Shown: positions 1 to 7,803, numbered from the stretch's first letter. The stretch is DNA of 27,704 nt from Gammaproteobacteria bacterium (GCA_030431185.1 JAUIJO010000006.1:1-27704), one strand, 5' to 3'. Translations and numbers: made by a program. Notes: a model not told the origin generated them from the letters alone.

Positions 1-748
1 GGAAGTTGCGTTCGCTTGCGCCGAAGCGTGCGGCGACCCTGGGCACGCTGAGGTCTCCGTCCAGGTGGGCGGTGATCCAGGCGAAGAGCTCGACCAGTCG
101 ACCCGCATCGGGCGCCTGCCGCTGCAGTGCCTCGGAGAACTGCGTCTGACCCCCGGCGCGGTGCAGATAGACGACCAGCTCGCGTGCGACGCCCATCGCG
201 ACGACCGACCCGTGGTCCTCGGCGATCATGGCGAGCGCCATGTCGATGCCTGACGTCACGCCGGCGGACGTCCACAGATGCCCGGCCCGCCGGTAAAGTG
301 CATCGGCGTCCACGGCGACGTCGGGATATCGCGCACCCAGTTCGCGGGCATGGCGCCAATGCGTGGTGGCCTCCCGTCCATCCAGGAGTCCGAGCTGCGC
401 CAACAGGAAGCTCCCCGTGCATATCGAGGCGACGCGCCGGGCGCCGCCGGCGAGGCGCAGCAGCGCCGCACGCTCCTCCTCCGCATAACGATGGCGGCGA
501 GGACCCGCGCCGCCCACCAGGAACAGGGTGGAACAGGCCTCGACCCGGTCGAGTGGCGCGTCTGGCAGCACGCGTATCCCGGACTCCGTGGTCACCGGGA
601 ATCCTCCGTGCGAAACGGTGCGCCACGCGTAAAGTGGCGCCGTCCGCTCCTGGTTGGCGGCCGCGAAGGCTTCGAGCGGACCAAACAGGTCCAGCGGCTG
701 GAAGCCTTCCACCAGGTAGAAGACAAGCGATTCAGGCTCTTCCATCAT
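1..748 (-). CDS. GlxA-family transcriptional regulator (DJ-1/PfpI domain plus AraC HTH), partial
   Basis: Probable transcriptional regulator with a DJ-1/PfpI (class I glutamine amidotransferase-like) sensor domain followed by an AraC-type helix-turn-helix. About 249 residues are visible. The N-terminus has the family pattern LVFYLVEGFQPLDLFGPLEAF (strand, then D and GP before a helix). The nucleophile-elbow motif SICTGSFLLAQLGLL carries Cys at about residue 109, and TTHW follows. The visible end (HLDGDLSVPRVAARFGASERNF) is the first helix-turn-helix of an AraC domain, so roughly 70-90 residues lie beyond the left edge. Two adjacent ATG codons (748 and 745) are possible starts, and neither has a strong ribosome site. 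It lies 69 bp downstream of the Tat-type serine hydrolase on the same strand, so the two may be co-transcribed. The ligand and target genes cannot be told from sequence. Confidence 0.88.
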   Translation of the reverse strand, partial: MMEEPESLVFYLVEGFQPLDLFGPLEAFAAANQERTAPLYAWRTVSHGGFPVTTESGIRVLPDAPLDRVEACSTLFLVGGAGPRRHRYAEEERAALLRLAGGARRVASICTGSFLLAQLGLLDGREATTHWRHARELGARYPDVAVDADALYRRAGHLWTSAGVTSGIDMALAMIAEDHGSVVAMGVARELVVYLHRAGGQTQFSEALQRQAPDAGRLVELFAWITAHLDGDLSVPRVAARFGASERNF

Positions 749-817
749 GTCCGGTCCGCCACTGCATCGCCTCGGTCGAAATGGAGAACATCCCGGAGAT
801 TGCCGCGATCGGGCCAC

Positions 818-2272
818 TCAGGCGCGTGCAAGCCGGGTCCAGTACGGGTAGTCGAGCCCGTCGCGATCCTGCTGCACCTGGCCTTCGCTTACCGCGTATC
901 CGGTGAGCGTTCCGGCGTCGGGGCGCAGCTTGAACCGCACCCGGTGCGGCGTCCGTGACGCATCGCGCGCGGGCAGCGTCCCGCGCGCCAGGTCGATGTT
1001 GAAATAGCCGCCGCGCCCATCGACGACCTGTGCCACGGCGACCCTCACGGTCCCGAGGCACGCGAAAGGTCGTGCGGTGCCGAGTTCCAGCGTGAGCGGA
1101 AGCAGGCCATCCTCGAGCAGGTCGATCGTCCCGCGCCAGCGTCCCCTCAGCGCCGGGGGGATCGCCGGGACGGGATGGATATCGCCGAACCGGGCCAGCA
1201 GGACATCCATGATCGCGTTGCGCGCGGGACCATGGGCCTGGTTGATCGCAAGCGCTATCACCAGGTCGGCATCCGGGACGACCAGCAGCTCCGCCGAAAC
1301 GCCCGGCATCGATCCGCCATGACCGAACGTCAGGAGGTCTCCGCGATGGGCGATGTCCAGCCCCAGGCCGTAGTAGTCGGCCGGATCCTGGAACCCGGCA
1401 TGGTCGACCCGCATCGCCCGGGCGGACGAAGCGGCGAGCAAGGGCGAGGTCCCGCGCGAAGCGTCGAGGAGGAACTGGCCGAACCGCGCGAGATCGGTGG
1501 GCGCCATGAAGGCGCCTGCAGCGCCCCGGTGCTCGGAATCGTAGAACGGCACGCGCGCGCCGGACTCCATGTAACGCGCGGCCACGTGGTCCGGAAGGTC
1601 GGGGCCCGTCGCGATGAAGCTGCGGCCGATACCGAGGGGCGAGAAGATCTCGCGATGAACGAACGTCGGATATGCAAGACCCGAGACCCGCTCGATCACC
1701 CGCTCGAGGATGCCGAAGCCGAGGTTGGAATAGAGGAGGATGCGGCCCGGCTCGATCATCGCCTGGCCGAAGCGTTCGATGACCTCGTCCATCGTCCGGC
1801 GGCGCCATCCTTCATCCGCATAGATGAGGCTGTAGAAGGGAGGCATCCCGCCCGTATGGTCGAGCAGCCGGCGGAGGGTCACCCGATCGGCCTGTCCCAT
1901 CGGCGAGCTGATCCGCTGGTCGCCCAGATAGGCATTGGCGGGGGCGTCGAGATCAAGCCGTCCGCGCTCGGCCAGCATCAGGATCGCCGCCGCGGTGACC
2001 GGTTTGGTGACCGAGGCGATCGAGTAGACCGTATCGCTGCTCGCCGCGATCCTCTGCTCGCGATCCGCCAGTCCCGAGGCGTGCGTCCAGGCCAGCCCAC
2101 CCCGCTGGACGACCGCGGCCGATACCGACGGCAAGCCATGGATCGCGCGGATATCCTCGATCTCGCCGGAGAGCCCGGTTGTCGGGCGGTCGGGACTGCC
2201 CGGAAGAAGCCTCGCCGGTGCAAGGGCTGTCGCGGCGCAGACCAGGAGGTTGAACTCACGTCGCGTGACCAG
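818..2272 (-). CDS. Tat-exported beta-lactamase-family serine hydrolase
   Basis: Serine hydrolase of the class C beta-lactamase/esterase (PF00144-like) fold, about 484 residues. Motifs in order are SVTK (SxxK, Ser87/Lys90), LLDHTGGMP, YSN (Tyr181-Asn183, the YxN motif) and FGHGGSMPG (HxG-type motif). A beta-rich C-terminal extension follows. The best start is a CTG at 2272. It lies six bases after AGGAGA and opens an N-terminus reading VTRREFNLLVCAATALAPA, a twin-arginine signal (RR-x-F then a hydrophobic stretch). The first ordinary alternative codon, TTG at 2134 (residue 47), would remove the whole export signal and the start of the first strand. There is no in-frame ATG. Export to the periplasm is inferred from the signal. 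The substrate (beta-lactam, ester or peptide) is unknown. Confidence 0.85.
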   Translation of the reverse strand: MVTRREFNLLVCAATALAPARLLPGSPDRPTTGLSGEIEDIRAIHGLPSVSAAVVQRGGLAWTHASGLADREQRIAASSDTVYSIASVTKPVTAAAILMLAERGRLDLDAPANAYLGDQRISSPMGQADRVTLRRLLDHTGGMPPFYSLIYADEGWRRRTMDEVIERFGQAMIEPGRILLYSNLGFGILERVIERVSGLAYPTFVHREIFSPLGIGRSFIATGPDLPDHVAARYMESGARVPFYDSEHRGAAGAFMAPTDLARFGQFLLDASRGTSPLLAASSARAMRVDHAGFQDPADYYGLGLDIAHRGDLLTFGHGGSMPGVSAELLVVPDADLVIALAINQAHGPARNAIMDVLLARFGDIHPVPAIPPALRGRWRGTIDLLEDGLLPLTLELGTARPFACLGTVRVAVAQVVDGRGGYFNIDLARGTLPARDASRTPHRVRFKLRPDAGTLTGYAVSEGQVQQDRDGLDYPYWTRLARA

Positions 2273-2302
2273 CGCAGGTCTCCTCGGGATCGACCGACAT
2301 CG

Positions 2303-2311
2303 ACGATAGCA
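2303..2311 (-). promoter_or_regulatory. Candidate extended -10 promoter for the serine hydrolase gene
   Basis: Read on the minus strand this is TGC-TATCGT, an extended -10 (TGnTATnnT). It would place the transcript start near 2296, with a leader of about 24 bases that contains the AGGAGA ribosome site at 2279-2284. No good -35 is visible. The placement agrees with initiation at CTG 2272. Confidence 0.35.
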
Positions 2312-2434
2312 GGCTGCAAATGGGCCGAGCGGACAATCATCCGGCAGATTCGGCCATGGCCCCCGCTGGCAGGGGTCGGCTGGCTGGAGGGCTGCTGAAG
2401 CGGCCCCATGCGGTGGCGCGGTCGTGCGGGCGCC

Positions 2435-3937
2435 TCACTCCAGCGCGCGGTCCATGCGCCGGTAGCCGATCGCCTCGCTGAGGTGGGGCGTCGCGATGTC
2501 GGCGCTGCCCGCGAGGTCGGCGATGGTGCGGGCCACGCGCACGATGCGCTGCATGGAGCGTGCCGAGAGCCGCAGGGCCTCGACCGCGCGCTCGAGGAGG
2601 TCCTGGTCGGCCGGGGCGAGGCGACAGGTCGCGGCCAGCGTCGACGGATCGAGCATGGCGTTGGGCCGGCCCGCGCGAGACAGCGCCCGTTGCCGTGCGG
2701 CCACCACCCGGGTGCGCACCGTCGTGGAGGACTCGCCGGCCGCCGCATCGGCGCGCAGCGCGGCGGGCGGCAGCCGCGGCACCTCCACGTGCAGGTCGAT
2801 CCGGTCCAGCAAGGGCCCGGAGACCTTGGCCCGGTACCGGCGGATCGCGTCGGGGGTGCAGCGGCAACGTCCGCTCGCATCGCCGGCCCAGCCGCAGGGG
2901 CAGGGATTCATCGCCGCGATCAGCTGGAAGTTCGCCGGGAACTCCGAGCTGCGCGCGGCGCGGGAGATCGTCACCACCCCGGATTCCAGGGGTTCGCGCA
3001 GCACTTCCAGCGCCTGCCGGCTCCATTCGGGGAACTCATCGAGGAACAGCACGCCGTTGTGGGCCAGCGACACCTCGCCCGGGCGCGGCTCGGCGCCGCC
3101 GCCCACCAGGGCGACCGCGCTGGCGGTATGGTGCGGCGCGCGATAGGGGCGCTGGCGCCATCGTGCCGGGTCCAGGCCGCGCCCACTCACCGAGGCCACC
3201 GCGGCGGCCTCCAGCGCCTCCGGCTCCGTGGCCTCCGGCAGGATCCCGGGCAGTCGCGAGGCCAGCAGGGTCTTGCCGCACCCGGGCGGCCCGACCAGCA
3301 GCAGGTGATGGCCCCCGGCGGCGGCGACTTCCAGCGCCCGGCGCGCGTGCGGCTGTCCACGCACGTCGGCCAGGTCGGGGCCGGTGCCGGCTTCCACCGC
3401 CGCCGCTTCGGCGCGGGGCAGCGCCTTGCGCCCCTGCAGCATCCCGCAGGCCTCCAGCAGCGTGCGGGCGATACGGACCTCGCCCCGACTGCACAGGGCC
3501 GCTTCGGCGCCATTGCCCGGCGGCACCACCAGGATGCGGCCGGCATCGGCCGCCGCGAGGGCGGCCGGCAGCACCCCGTCCACCGCGCGCAGCTCGCCGG
3601 TCAGGCCCAGTTCGCCCAGGAACTCCAGCCCGTCGAGCGCGTCCAGCGGGACCTGGCCGCTGGCGGCGAGGATGCCCAGTGCGATCGGCAGGTCGAAGCG
3701 GCCACCGTCCTTGGGCAGATCCGCGGGGGCCAGGTTGACGGTGATGCGTCGGGTCGGGAACTCGAATTGCGCGCACTGGATCGCCGCGCGCACGCGGTCC
3801 TTGGATTCGCGCACGGCGGCCTCGGGCAGGCCGACGATCGACATCGCGGGCAGGCCCCCCGCCAGGTGCACTTCGATCCTGACGGCAGGCGCATGCACCC
3901 CCGACCGCGCACGTCCGTGCACGAGGGCGAGGTTCAT
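2435..3937 (-). CDS. comM: YifB/ComM family AAA+ ATPase (Mg-chelatase-like)
   Basis: Member of the YifB/ComM family, 500 residues, the normal length. In naturally competent gammaproteobacteria ComM is a hexameric helicase that promotes branch migration when incoming DNA is integrated. The N-terminal Lon-protease-like fold (residues 1-170) has the family marks GLPEAAVRESKDRVRAAI and NLAPADLPKDGGRFDLPIAL. The AAA+ module has Walker A GPPGCGKT (near residue 217), the PYRAPHHTAS block, Walker B GVLFLDEFPEW and the cysteine cluster NPCPCGW...CRCTP. The C-terminal Mg_chelatase domain ends with AIGYRRMDRALE. The ATG at 3937 lies 12 bp after the ubiK stop, so the two form an operon. Whether the host is naturally transformable cannot be decided from this window. 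Confidence 0.96.
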   Translation of the reverse strand: MNLALVHGRARSGVHAPAVRIEVHLAGGLPAMSIVGLPEAAVRESKDRVRAAIQCAQFEFPTRRITVNLAPADLPKDGGRFDLPIALGILAASGQVPLDALDGLEFLGELGLTGELRAVDGVLPAALAAADAGRILVVPPGNGAEAALCSRGEVRIARTLLEACGMLQGRKALPRAEAAAVEAGTGPDLADVRGQPHARRALEVAAAGGHHLLLVGPPGCGKTLLASRLPGILPEATEPEALEAAAVASVSGRGLDPARWRQRPYRAPHHTASAVALVGGGAEPRPGEVSLAHNGVLFLDEFPEWSRQALEVLREPLESGVVTISRAARSSEFPANFQLIAAMNPCPCGWAGDASGRCRCTPDAIRRYRAKVSGPLLDRIDLHVEVPRLPPAALRADAAAGESSTTVRTRVVAARQRALSRAGRPNAMLDPSTLAATCRLAPADQDLLERAVEALRLSARSMQRIVRVARTIADLAGSADIATPHLSEAIGYRRMDRALE

Positions 3938-3949
3938 GGGGGACGGCCC

Positions 3950-4210
3950 CTAGTGGCGCGGGATCTGTCCGAGCTGGGCTTCCAGCTCGGCGACGGTCTG
4001 CTGCAGGGCCTCGAGCTTCTCCCGGGTGCGCAGCAGGACCTCGCGCTGGACTTCGAACTCCTCGCGGGTGACCAGGTCCAGCCGGGTCAGGCCGCTCTGG
4101 AGCACGGTGCGGAAGTTTTCCTGCAGTTCCTCGCGGCTTTCGCGCAGGCCCGGGGGGACCAGGTTGCTCAGGCGGCGGGCGAGTTCGTCGATATGGCTCA
4201 GGTCGATCAT
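3950..4210 (-). CDS. ubiK: UbiK family ubiquinone biosynthesis accessory factor
   Basis: Small coiled-coil protein of the YqiC/UbiK (BMFP, DUF526) family, 86 residues. It acts as an accessory factor for the UbiJ-associated ubiquinone complex and was earlier described as a membrane-fusogenic protein. The sequence opens MIDLSHIDELARRLSN, continues through the conserved helix (LRESREELQENFRTVLQSGLTRLDLVTREEF) and ends in a heptad-rich coiled coil (LLRTREKLEALQQTVAELEAQL). The start at 4210 is chosen because GGAGG precedes it by six bases. An upstream in-frame start nine codons earlier lacks such a site. It is the first gene of a pair with comM. UbiJ/UbiB partners are not in the window. Confidence 0.92.
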   Translation of the reverse strand: MIDLSHIDELARRLSNLVPPGLRESREELQENFRTVLQSGLTRLDLVTREEFEVQREVLLRTREKLEALQQTVAELEAQLGQIPRH

Positions 4211-4321
4211 GGGGTTCCTCCGGCGATGCCCCAGCATGACCCGACGGTCGTGACGGCGCAGTCGGCCTGCGCCCCGATGTCGTGTCGGAAAAGTCCTACA
4301 CCGGGGGCGGCGCGGCAGGGG

Positions 4322-4327
4322 ATTCTA
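4322..4327 (-). promoter_or_regulatory. Candidate -10 box for ubiK-comM
   Basis: Minus-strand TAGAAT in the context GCTAGAATCCCC, a near-consensus -10 hexamer. It lies about 110 bases upstream of the ubiK ATG, in the gap between ubiK and the divergent P-II gene. No convincing -35 sits 16-18 bases upstream, so the call rests on the -10 alone. The same TAGAAT core occurs upstream of speA. Confidence 0.35.
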
Positions 4328-4379
4328 GCGCATGCCGGCGGCTGACCGCCCGGCGGGCGAGCGGGTATCCTGAGGCGTG

Positions 4380-4398
4380 GCCGGCGATGTCCGCCGGC
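4380..4398 (+). other. GC hairpin directly before the P-II coding homology
   Basis: Perfect 7-bp inverted repeat GCCGGCG / CGCCGGC with the 5-base loop ATGTC. It ends two bases before the first codon that resembles P-II. Such a hairpin would normally sit in an untranslated leader. Its contact with coding sequence supports the view that the ribosome site and first codons of the gene are missing. Confidence 0.5.
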
Positions 4399-4399
4399 G

Positions 4400-4723
4400 C
4401 TGACGGTCAAGCCGTTCAAACTCGACGACGTGCGCGAGGCGCTGGCCGAGGCGGGCGTGGCCGGCGTCACCGCCACCGAGGTCAAGGGCTTCGGCCGTCA
4501 GAAGGGCCATACCGAGCTGTACCGCGGGGCGGAGTACGTGGTCGACTTCCTGCCCAAGATCAAGTTGGAGGTCGCGGTGACGGACGACCAGGCCGATATC
4601 GTCGTGGAGGCCATCATCCGGGCCGCCGGCACCGGCAAGGTCGGCGACGGCAAGATCTTCGTCTACGACCTGGAGCGGGCGGTGCGCATCCGCACCGGCG
4701 AACTGGACGGCGACGCGCTCTGA
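4400..4723 (+). CDS. P-II family nitrogen regulator, N-terminus incomplete
   Basis: GlnB/GlnK-type signal protein. P-II trimers sense 2-oxoglutarate and ATP/ADP and control glutamine synthetase adenylylation, NtrB or AmtB. From KPFKLDDVREALAEAGV onward the match is canonical: TEVKGFGRQKGHTELYRGAEY (T-loop with the uridylylated Tyr), FLPKIKLEVAVTDD, GTGKVGDGKIFVYDLE and RIRTGELDGDAL. The usual opening (MKxIxAIVKPFK, strand beta-1) is absent: the frame reads CPPALTVKPFK and has no in-frame ATG after the stop at 4343. Possible starts are CTG 4400 (used here) and GTG 4430. The latter would remove strand beta-1 entirely. No ribosome site precedes either. The gene may be 5'-truncated, or bases may be missing from the assembly. 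No glnA or amtB is nearby. Confidence 0.8.
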   Translation: MTVKPFKLDDVREALAEAGVAGVTATEVKGFGRQKGHTELYRGAEYVVDFLPKIKLEVAVTDDQADIVVEAIIRAAGTGKVGDGKIFVYDLERAVRIRTGELDGDAL

Positions 4724-4823
4724 TCGCACGGCCGGTCGTGTCCGGTCCCTCCCGCGCAGCCCGTTGGTTGGCCAGGGAGCCTGGCGCGCCGATTGCGCCG
4801 GACGGAAAGGGCGGAGGACGTGC

Positions 4824-5714
4824 GTGCGAGTTTTCAGTGAACTTGATGCGAGCCGGGCGCGGGCGTGCCTGGACCGCCGGGCCTTCGTCTTCGGCCATAC
4901 CCTGGAAGACCATCCCGCGCTCTCCCTGCGCAACCTGTCGGAGGCGCTGCCGGCGCTGCCGCGCGAGCAGGTGTTCCATTCCAGCGGTCGCCTGAGCGAG
5001 GCCGACGACTTCGACAACGCGCACAAGCAGTACCGGCCCCGCCAGAGCCTGGAGGAGGCGCTGGAGGACCTGCGCAACACCGATGCCTACATCATGGTGC
5101 GCCAGCCCGAGGCGCACGCGTCGTTCCGGCCGGTGTACGAGGCCCTGTGTTCGGACGTGTCCAGCATGGCCACGGGGGCGGGCATCCGCGCCGAACTCGA
5201 CGATGCGATGCTCTACCTCTTCATCGCTTCGCCCGGCAGCGTCACCCCCTTCCACATCGACCGCTATTCGACGTGCCTGATGCAGGTCCGGGGCCGCAAG
5301 GAGGTGGTGGTCTACCCGCCCTGGGACGAACGGGTCGTGGCCGACGAGGATGCCGAGCACTATTTCGCCCAGACCGGCCGCCGCCCCGAGTGGCGCGAGG
5401 CGGCCGCCCCGCTGGGCGAGCGCTTCGCTTTCAGCCCCGGCCAGGCCCTGCACATTCCCTTCGCCGCCGGCCACCACGTCCGCAATGGCCAGGAGGACGT
5501 TTCCATCTCGCTGTCGATCATCTTCAAGACCACCCAGAGCCGCCGGCTGATGCAGGCCCTGCTGTTCAACCATTACCTGCGCCGCTATGCATCCCGCCTG
5601 GGCATGAAGCCGGGGCGCGTGGCGATGGATGCCGCCGGCGTGGCGGCCAAGGCGGCGTTGTGGAATACCGGTCGCCGCGTCGCCGGGCTGTGGCGCGCCT
5701 CGGCGAGCCCATGA
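4824..5714 (+). CDS. Cupin-like JmjC-domain protein
   Basis: Cupin_8/JmjC-type protein of 296 residues, likely a Fe(II)/2-oxoglutarate-dependent oxygenase-like fold. The core reads TPFHIDRYSTCLMQVRGRKEVVVYPPW, giving an H-x-D metal pair (His144, Asp146). The distal strand HIPFAAGHHVRNG carries candidate third ligand His217 or His218. The C-terminus is an amphipathic helix rich in Arg and Ala. The start is GTG 4824 because GGAGG lies six bases upstream. A longer in-frame TTG start at 4764 has no site and adds a non-family N-terminus. The stop overlaps the next ATG (ATGA), so translation is coupled to the SGNH lipoprotein. Proteins like this are often labelled 'jumonji transcription factor', but no DNA-binding domain is visible. 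The substrate is unknown. Confidence 0.85.
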   Translation: MRVFSELDASRARACLDRRAFVFGHTLEDHPALSLRNLSEALPALPREQVFHSSGRLSEADDFDNAHKQYRPRQSLEEALEDLRNTDAYIMVRQPEAHASFRPVYEALCSDVSSMATGAGIRAELDDAMLYLFIASPGSVTPFHIDRYSTCLMQVRGRKEVVVYPPWDERVVADEDAEHYFAQTGRRPEWREAAAPLGERFAFSPGQALHIPFAAGHHVRNGQEDVSISLSIIFKTTQSRRLMQALLFNHYLRRYASRLGMKPGRVAMDAAGVAAKAALWNTGRRVAGLWRASASP

Positions 5715-6850
5715 CACGTGCCCGGCCCCGGCACGGGCGGATGCGTCGCCTGCAGGGCGCGGGCCTGTTGGTCGTGCCGCTGGTGATGGCGATGCTGGGG
5801 CTTGGGGCGTGCGCGCGGTCGGAACCGGTCCCGGAGCAGGACGCGAAGGCCCGCTTCGCCCTCGCGGTGATCGGCGACTCCGACAGCCATTCCTACCAGG
5901 ACCGGATCAGTTTTCCCGAAGGGGGCGATGCCCGCGGCGGCGCGTATCGCGACGTCAGCTTCAACTGGTACGAAATCATCGCGCGGCTGCGGCCGGGCGA
6001 GGTCGACGTCGGGCCGTGGGGCATCCGCGGTACCCGTGGCACGTTCGCCCGGGCCCTGGACGCCGTCGGCGTCGCGGCGCGGTCGCCGCGCAAGCAGGAC
6101 TATGCCTACAACTTCGCCGTCTCGGGTGCGCGATGCGAAGACCTGCTGGGCGGTTATCGCGAAGTGCACGGCCTCGTGGCGATGATGGATGCCGACCCGG
6201 CGCCGTGGCGGAACGGCGCGGTGGTGTTCCGCATCGGCGTGAACAACTTCGGCACCCAGCGCTCGCTGGAGGCACTGGGCGCCGATCCGCGCGATGCGCG
6301 CGTGGGTGACGACATCGAGGGCTGCGTCGAGGCCTTGCGGGATTCGGTCGCGTTGATCCATGCGCGCCACCCGGCCACCCGGGTGGTGCTGGTGGGCATC
6401 TTCGACAACACCCACTGGGCGATGCATTTCGACCATCAGTGGACGCCTGCCGCGCTGGCCAACGTCGGCCAGGGGCTGGATCGCTTCGATGATGCCCTGC
6501 GGGCGATGGCCGACGCGGACGAGCGGGTCGCGTTCTTCGACGACCGTGCGTGGTTCGAGGCGAACTTCGGGGGGCGCGATGCCCTAGGGAACGCGAACTA
6601 CCGCGAGCTGGTGCTTGCCGACGGTACGCGGGTCTCGAACACCCTGGGCGACGCGCCCACCCATTCGACCCTCGCCGACGGCCATGCCGGCACGCTCGTG
6701 AGCGGGCGCTGGGCCGACACGATGCTCGACTTCATCGGCAGCCGCTGGGGCCACACGTTCACCCCGCTCGGCGACGATGAACTGCTCGGCCTGGTGGCGC
6801 CGGAGCGCCCGCCCGCCGTCGCGGCAGCGGAGCCGCCAGGCGCGGGCTAG
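5711..6850 (+). CDS. SGNH/GDSL-family hydrolase, probable lipoprotein
   Basis: Exported hydrolase-like protein of 379 residues. The N-terminus is basic (MTRARPRHGRMRRL), then hydrophobic, and ends in LGLGAC. Cys34 is a plausible lipobox cysteine, so a membrane lipoprotein is likely. Block I is VIGDSDSHSYQD with candidate nucleophile Ser57. Block III is RIGVNNFG (the GxN pattern). The C-terminal block near DGHAGTLVSGRWAD offers Asp323 and His325, one residue closer than the usual DxxH, so the catalytic triad needs confirmation. Start ATG 5711 overlaps the cupin stop by four bases, indicating a two-gene unit. Its 3' end meets speE head-on: one CTAG at 6847-6850 supplies both stop codons. Substrates in this family include acyl esters of glycans, but none can be assigned here. 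Confidence 0.82.
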   Translation: MTRARPRHGRMRRLQGAGLLVVPLVMAMLGLGACARSEPVPEQDAKARFALAVIGDSDSHSYQDRISFPEGGDARGGAYRDVSFNWYEIIARLRPGEVDVGPWGIRGTRGTFARALDAVGVAARSPRKQDYAYNFAVSGARCEDLLGGYREVHGLVAMMDADPAPWRNGAVVFRIGVNNFGTQRSLEALGADPRDARVGDDIEGCVEALRDSVALIHARHPATRVVLVGIFDNTHWAMHFDHQWTPAALANVGQGLDRFDDALRAMADADERVAFFDDRAWFEANFGGRDALGNANYRELVLADGTRVSNTLGDAPTHSTLADGHAGTLVSGRWADTMLDFIGSRWGHTFTPLGDDELLGLVAPERPPAVAAAEPPGAG

Positions 6851-7698
6851 TCGTCGAGCGCCGCGGCCAGGAAAGGCGGCGGCACCAGCGCCGCGGCATG
6901 CGCCTGCTCGGTGTAGTAGGCGGTCGCGAACCCCCGCGCCCTGGCGTCGGACTCGCGGAACCGGAAGTCCCCGCCCTTGCGCGCCAGCGTGCAGCTCCAC
7001 CAGCCGGTCGGATAGCAGGGCTGCGGGAACGGCAGGGTCGCGAAGGTGGTGAAGCCGGCCTTGCCCATCTCGGCGCGCATCTCCTTGATCAGTCCGACCA
7101 GCATCAGCGGCGATTCCGACTGCTGCACGAGGATGCCATCGTCCTTGAGCGCCCTGGAGCAGCTCTCGTAGAACGCCTTGTTGAACAGGCCCTCGGCCGG
7201 GCCGACCGGGTCGGTCGAGTCGACGATGACGATGTCGACGCTGCCCGCCGGGCAGTTCGCCATGTAGGCCACGCCGTCGTCGAACAGCAGTTCGGCGCGC
7301 GGGTCGCCGTTGGACTCGCACAGCTCCGGGAACCACTTCTCGGCCATTCGCGTGACCTGCTCGTCGATGTCGCACTGGGTCGCGCTCTCGACGCCCGGAT
7401 GGCGCAGCACCTCGCGCAGGGTGCCGCAGTCGCCGCCGCCGATGATGACGACCCGCTTCGGGGCCGCGTGGGTGAACAGCGCCGGGTGGGACATCATCTC
7501 GTGGTAGAGGAAGTTGTCCTTCGTGGTCAGCATCATCGCGCCGTCGATGAGCATCAGCTTGCCCCAGTCGGTGCTCTCGTAGATCTCGATCTTCTGGAAC
7601 GGGGACTGCACCTCGTCGAGCTTGCGGGTGATCCGGTAGCCGATCGCCGAGCCGGTCGGGTCGAAGTTCTCGTAGTGCCACGTCGTCTTGTCAGTCAT
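6847..7698 (-). CDS. speE: Polyamine aminopropyltransferase (spermidine synthase)
   Basis: Transfers the aminopropyl group of decarboxylated S-adenosylmethionine to putrescine or a related amine in the cytosol. It has 283 residues, the normal length. The N-terminal beta-domain has QKIEIYESTDWGKLMLIDGAMMLTTKDNFLYHEMMSHPAL. The Rossmann core has VVIIGGGDCGTLREVLRHPGVESATQCDID and the catalytic-loop sequence VDSTDPVGPAEGLF. The substrate loop has PCYPTGWWSC. The gene is divergent from speA, which makes the agmatine precursor, so the pair forms a polyamine locus. speD, and a speB or agmatine deiminase, are not in the window. Direct use of agmatine as acceptor is therefore possible but unproven. 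Confidence 0.95.
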   Translation of the reverse strand: MTDKTTWHYENFDPTGSAIGYRITRKLDEVQSPFQKIEIYESTDWGKLMLIDGAMMLTTKDNFLYHEMMSHPALFTHAAPKRVVIIGGGDCGTLREVLRHPGVESATQCDIDEQVTRMAEKWFPELCESNGDPRAELLFDDGVAYMANCPAGSVDIVIVDSTDPVGPAEGLFNKAFYESCSRALKDDGILVQQSESPLMLVGLIKEMRAEMGKAGFTTFATLPFPQPCYPTGWWSCTLARKGGDFRFRESDARARGFATAYYTEQAHAAALVPPPFLAAALDD

Positions 7699-7770
7699 TG
7701 CCGGATCGCCCCGCGAGGATGTGCGCAGTCAGGAGGGGCCCGCTGGTCGGCGGACGCCCCGGATACGAGG

Positions 7771-7787
7771 GCGGGCGGACCGCCCGC
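7771..7787. other. 17-bp GC palindrome in the speE leader
   Basis: Near-perfect palindrome GCGGGCGG-A-CCGCCCGC with a single central base. It lies about 70 bp upstream of the speE ATG in the speE-speA gap. It could be an operator or an mRNA leader hairpin. It shares the GCGGGCG core with the second palindrome at 7864. Confidence 0.55.
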
Positions 7788-7803
7788 GCCATCAAGGCCG
7801 CGA

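Noticed and set aside
2356..2375. GC hairpin downstream of comM as a terminator
   Set aside because: Only four base pairs (CCCC/GGGG) around a seven-base loop and no U-run, so it is not distinguishable from GC-rich background.
5711..6850. Fusion of the SGNH gene with an upstream frame starting at 4865
   Set aside because: The upstream part overlaps the cupin gene in another frame and has shadow composition. The signal peptide and lipobox place the true start at 5711.
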